Assembly: GCA_951799445.1 (NCBI GenBank)
Contig: OX637293.1
Location: 26,846,001 to 26,910,000, forward strand
DNA length: 64,000 nt
Direction: 5' to 3'
DNA from: Pseudisothecium myosuroides
Taxonomy: Eukaryota > Streptophyta > Bryopsida > Hypnales > Lembophyllaceae
Below the pieces are notes generated by a model. It ran no database searches. It was not told the origin of the DNA and saw only the letters and a list, made by a program, of their open reading frames with translations. The stretch's first letter is position 1. Every line of letters starts with the position of its first letter. Shown piece after piece: positions 61,003 through 64,000 of this stretch. Both the position numbers and the translations under genes were made by a program.

Positions 61003-61308
61003 CATTAGATGAGATTTTAGCCCTGTGGAGGGCTGTGTGTTCCCAGCCTGTGGGAACTGCCAAATTCAGGGCCGCGGCAGCTCGCTGACATGGCCGAGCG
61101 ATTGCCACGTCGGAAAAAAAAATATTTTTTTTCAAAAAAAAAATGAATTTTTTTTTTTCTATTTTTTTTTCATTTCAAGACTAAATTTTTTTTTTTTTTT
61201 TCTTAAATTTTTTTGGCGGGAACAACCGTTCCCTGAAACTGCGGGAGGAGACCAGCGTCGAGAACGGGCTTGAAACGGCCCTCCCGACCCCCCAAAACCC
61301 ATCTAATG
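61003..61308. mobile_element. CATTAG-type MITE, copy 5, inside the piggyBac frame
   Basis: Ends are CATTAGATGAGATTTTAGCC and, inverted, CATTAGATGGGTTTTGGGGG. Interior shares GGGCTG, CTGACATGG/GCCACGTC, an AT-rich core and CTTGAAACGGCCC with copies 1 and 4. Removing it exactly between TATGT and GGGAGAC restores an open transposase frame (TAT GTG GGA GAC), with no duplicated bases. Confidence 0.85.
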
Positions 61309-61883
61309 GGGAGACAAAGATTTGCCCGGTTACGACAAAATGGGTCAAGTACGGTGGCTTGTACACGATAATAGGGATGCATTCAAGCGTGAGTGGTCTT
61401 TGGAGAAGTATGTTACAGTTGATGAAATGATAATTAGGTACAAGGGCTCATATTGTCCAGCTAGGCAATATATGCCCCAAAACCCACAGAAATGGGGCAT
61501 AAAAGTTTGGTGTTTAGCGGACTCTAAAGCTAAATATATTTTCAATTTTGAAATTTACTGTGGCGCTGATCATTATGGAGTTCAAGACATACCAGCGGTG
61601 GTTCGTGGAGATGTGAATGTTGCACACAAAGTAGTGATGAGGTTGGTGAGTGGCCAAGACGGAAAAGGACATGTAGTTGTTATGGACAACTATTTTTCCA
61701 GCATTGGATTATTCATTGAGTTGGCAGGACTCGAAATTTACGCCACCGGCACCGTGAGGTCTAATTGGGTTGGGCTACCACTTGAGTTGAAAGCAGTTCA
61801 AAATTGGACTAATGCACCACAAGGCACCTTAGAGTGGAAAATGCATTAAACAAGGGGCATTGCATGCATATTGTGGAAGGACA

Positions 61884-62189
61884 CACTAGAAGAAAATTGC
61901 ATTTCACTTGTCAAAAACTGCGTTTAACTTGTCAAATCTGCATTGTATTTGCCAAAAACTACGTTGTACTCAACACAAAGTGTGGGGTGGATTTTATTAG
62001 GTTCTCCCTTCATAACACAAAATTCTGCGTTCTACCATTTCAACAGAAAATTTGACAAGTAAAACGCAGAATTTTGTATTAGAATACAAAATTCTACGTT
62101 ATGAAGGGAGAATTCAACAAAATCCTCCCCACACTTTGTGTTGAGTACAACGCAGTTTTTGGCAAATACAACGCAGTTTTCTTCTAGTG
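61884..62189. mobile_element. CACTA-type MITE with ACA target duplication, inside the piggyBac frame
   Basis: Ends CACTAGAAGAAAATTGC and the inverted CACTAGAAGAAAACTGC, close to the plant CACTA consensus CACTACAAGAAAA. ACA is duplicated at 61881-61883 and 62190-62192, the 3-bp size typical of CACTA elements. The interior is a long imperfect palindrome with repeated AAACTGCGTT-type motifs. Removing it with one ACA restores LWKDKRQVLVLST. Confidence 0.9.
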
Positions 62190-62794
62190 ACAAGCGCCAA
62201 GTTCTTGTCCTCTCTACTCATGCATTGCCAATTGATTTTCCTTGTGTGCCAATATCAACGGTCCCACGGAGAAATGGGGTAAGAAGAGACCAAATTCCGA
62301 CCTCTCCTATGCATCTTGAGTATACCACACACATGAGGGGGGTCGATGTGGCGGATCAGCTTTGAGTGTCATACTCTTCTCAAACGAGATCACATAAGTG
62401 GTGGCATCGCGTTTTCTATTTCCTACTAGACACCACTGTAGTGAACATGTATATCATGTACCTAGCGATCTTACAACAACGCCGGCATCCAAAGAAAGCA
62501 CTAACTCACTTCCAATTTAAGGCCGACTTGTGTGATGCCCTCACACAAAATTGGCGTGGCCGTGGCGGTGATGTGGATGAAGAAGAAGAGACACCACGGC
62601 CCCACCTACCCACTTCCAGTCGATTGCGGCGAACATGCGAACAATGTCAGGACCCCAATTGTAGCTATTATTGTCGAACGTGCAATCGGGTTTTTTTGTG
62701 TCTCAATAGGGGTTGTTTCGAAGAATACCACTATGGGCCCTGAAATGCAAATGGAGGGAACCGTGCGCGAAGAAGATGAGGTGAATACCTAAAT

Positions 62795-63460
62795 TTTCCA
62801 CCACCACTCTAACTATTTTAGTCCTATGCCTAAGATTCTATTTGTTTTTATTCCTTCTACATTTTTTTCCACTATGACTCTAACTATTTTAGTCCTATGC
62901 CTTGTCTATACGTTTTTATTCCTTCTACATTTTTTTCCACTACCACTCTAACTATTTTAGCCCTATGCCTTGTCTATGTGTTTTTATTCCTTCTACATTT
63001 TTTTCCACCACCACTCTAACTATTTTAGTCCTATGCCTAAGATTCTATTTGTTTTTATTCCTTCTACATTTTTTTCCACTACCACTCTAACTATTTTAGT
63101 CCTATGCCTTATGTATGTGTTTTTATTCCTTCTACATTTTTTTCCACCACTACTCTAACTATTTTAGTCCTATGCCTTGTCTATGTGTTTTTATTCCTTC
63201 TACATTTTTTTCCACTACCACTCTAACTATTGTAGCCCTATGCCTTGTCTATATGCTTTTATTCCTTCTACATTTTTTTCCACTACCACTCTAACTATTT
63301 TAGTCCTGTGCCTAAGTTTCTATGTGTTTTTATTCCTTCTACATTTTTTTCCACTACCACTCTAACTATTTTAGTCCTATGCCTAAGATTCTATGTGTGT
63401 TTATGCCTTCTATATATTTTTCCACCTCCATCTAGAGTATTTTAGTCCTATGCCTTCTCT
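62795..63460 (+). repeat. 68/71-bp minisatellite, about ten units
   Basis: TAACTATTTTAG recurs at 62810, 62881, 62949, 63017, 63088, 63156, 63224, 63292 and 63363, so spacing alternates between 68 and 71 bp; a degenerate unit follows. Units with the longer spacing carry CCTAAG(A/T)TTCTAT instead of CCTTGTCTAT. It follows the piggyBac stop by about 60 bp and is probably in its 3' region. Confidence 0.9.
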
Positions 63461-64000
63461 ATGAGTTTTTTTACCTTTTTGTTTACCACCACTCAAAATA
63501 ACAAGCCTATACCCTTTCTTTGTGTTTTCATGCATTATAGCTTGTAGAATTTGATCATTAGCACCTTCGTCCAATTTTTCAATTTTTTCCATACAATAAG
63601 AAGGTATTTGTGCCCACAATTTTTGCTTAGCACTGTTTTCTGTGTGTGCAACCTTATTGCTGTTGGGCAAATGCAGTCCCTAGACCAGCGTTTCTAACTC
63701 CTCTCACTTGTGTGTTCAAGGAATTTTCAGAAATAGAGGTGGCGGGCTAGTGGTATGGCCAGCGGCAACCTTCACCCATGCAAGGTACCGGCCCGGGCGC
63801 TGTGGGTGGCCATAGCAGCCGGCATCTGGCCTACTTCGCAGGGACCCTATCCGCACCAGCCCGCACAGTAGCGAGGCTTGCACTGCCAGACTGCCGCAGC
63901 CTGTACGCTGGCTAGCTAGCTGCAGTAGGCGGGTCATGCGGGGTCTTTGCTGCAGCAGGCGGGCCTAACAGCCCTTCCCCTTTCAGCAGAGGCCTCGCCA
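63461..64000. other. AT-rich then GC-rich window end without recognised gene
   Basis: From about 63740 the sequence becomes GC-rich with a Pol III A-box-like TAGTGGTATGG near 63749, but no matching B box is evident. No gene supported. Confidence 0.35.

Larger units (their letters stand above)
58131..62743 (+). pseudogene. piggyBac-type transposase gene, interrupted by two MITEs and stops
   Basis: Exon 1 is open from 58131 and ends at 58707 (donor GTGAGT); it encodes an acidic N-terminus (SKEEEDNEEEEGIDMW). Exon 2 starts at 60280 (acceptor GTGTTCAG) and joins in frame. Then follow the DDE_Tnp_1_7 core segments 60280-61002, 61309-61883 and 62193-62743. The three catalytic aspartates are all visible: YVTVDEMIIRYKG, VVVMDNYFSS and MRGVDVADQL. 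A C-terminal Cys-rich domain (CEQCQDPNCSYYCRTCNRVF) closes the protein at TGA 62741-62743. Breaks are a MITE at 61003-61308, TAA at 61847-61849, a MITE at 61884-62189 and TGA at 62363-62365. The start is uncertain: a TAG precedes 58131 and the first in-frame ATG is 58340, so an upstream exon is possible. Confidence 0.85.

Noticed and set aside
62902..63445. Open frames within the minisatellite (FYSFYIFFHYHSNY repeats)
   Set aside because: Frames are a by-product of the repeat lacking stops; composition is hydrophobic low-complexity.
62795..63460. CRISPR-like regularly spaced repeats
   Set aside because: Whole units including the 'spacers' are repeated, CT-rich and alternate between 68 and 71 bp; this is a eukaryotic minisatellite.
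63740..63800. Pol III A-box-like TAGTGGTATGG, possible SINE head
   Set aside because: No B box or 3' tail found; could be chance in GC-rich DNA.

Overview
This is an AT-rich, repeat-dominated eukaryotic nuclear window. GT-AG introns, a protein resembling the land-plant HDR1 family, and LTR-like, LINE, piggyBac, Tc1/mariner-like and CACTA-like repeats point to a streptophyte (green plant lineage) with a large genome, perhaps a non-seed plant or a charophyte alga; the sequence alone does not settle which. I see only two convincing host genes in 64 kb: a four-exon HDR1-like nuclear/coiled-coil protein (about 16.4-19.2 kb, + strand) and a DUF3445 / heme-dependent oxidative N-demethylase-like gene (27.2-28.4 kb, - strand). 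A short F-box-like gene on the - strand near 50.3-51.2 kb is possible.

Layout. 0-3.4 kb: the tail of an open frame, tandem hairpin repeats, an acidic proline-rich ORF and a 40-A tract. 3.37-8.29 kb (+) and 48.12-43.87 kb (-) are two diverged copies of one long dispersed element with LTR-like start, TATA box, leader repeats, a conserved 21-codon first exon with splice donor, a purine-rich intron-like stretch, and a terminal stem-loop whose two copies show compensatory changes. Copy A runs into a truncated LINE end. 10.3-15.5 kb: a TA-flanked foldback, a long hairpin and a CATTAG-type MITE. 16.4-19.2 kb: HDR1-like gene. 21.2-23.3 kb: a second copy of the foldback, itself carrying a nested TIR element with a 4-bp target duplication. 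25-43 kb: the DUF3445 gene, then a dense field of MITEs, foldbacks and a LINE with a 15-bp target duplication.

48-64 kb is rich in DNA-transposon coding sequence. A broken DDE-type transposase lies on the - strand at 53.1-57.7 kb. A broken piggyBac-type transposase lies on the + strand at 58.1-62.7 kb; it keeps all three aspartates but is interrupted by a 1.6-kb intron, a CATTAG-type MITE, a CACTA-type MITE and in-frame stops. Most stops in both can be explained by C-to-T change. TTAA-flanked foldbacks beginning CCCCTA at 33.9-34.6 kb look like non-autonomous partners of a piggyBac-type transposase. The strongest leads are the 21-codon exon plus covarying hairpin of the long element, and the five-member CATTAG family for which no target-site duplication is visible.
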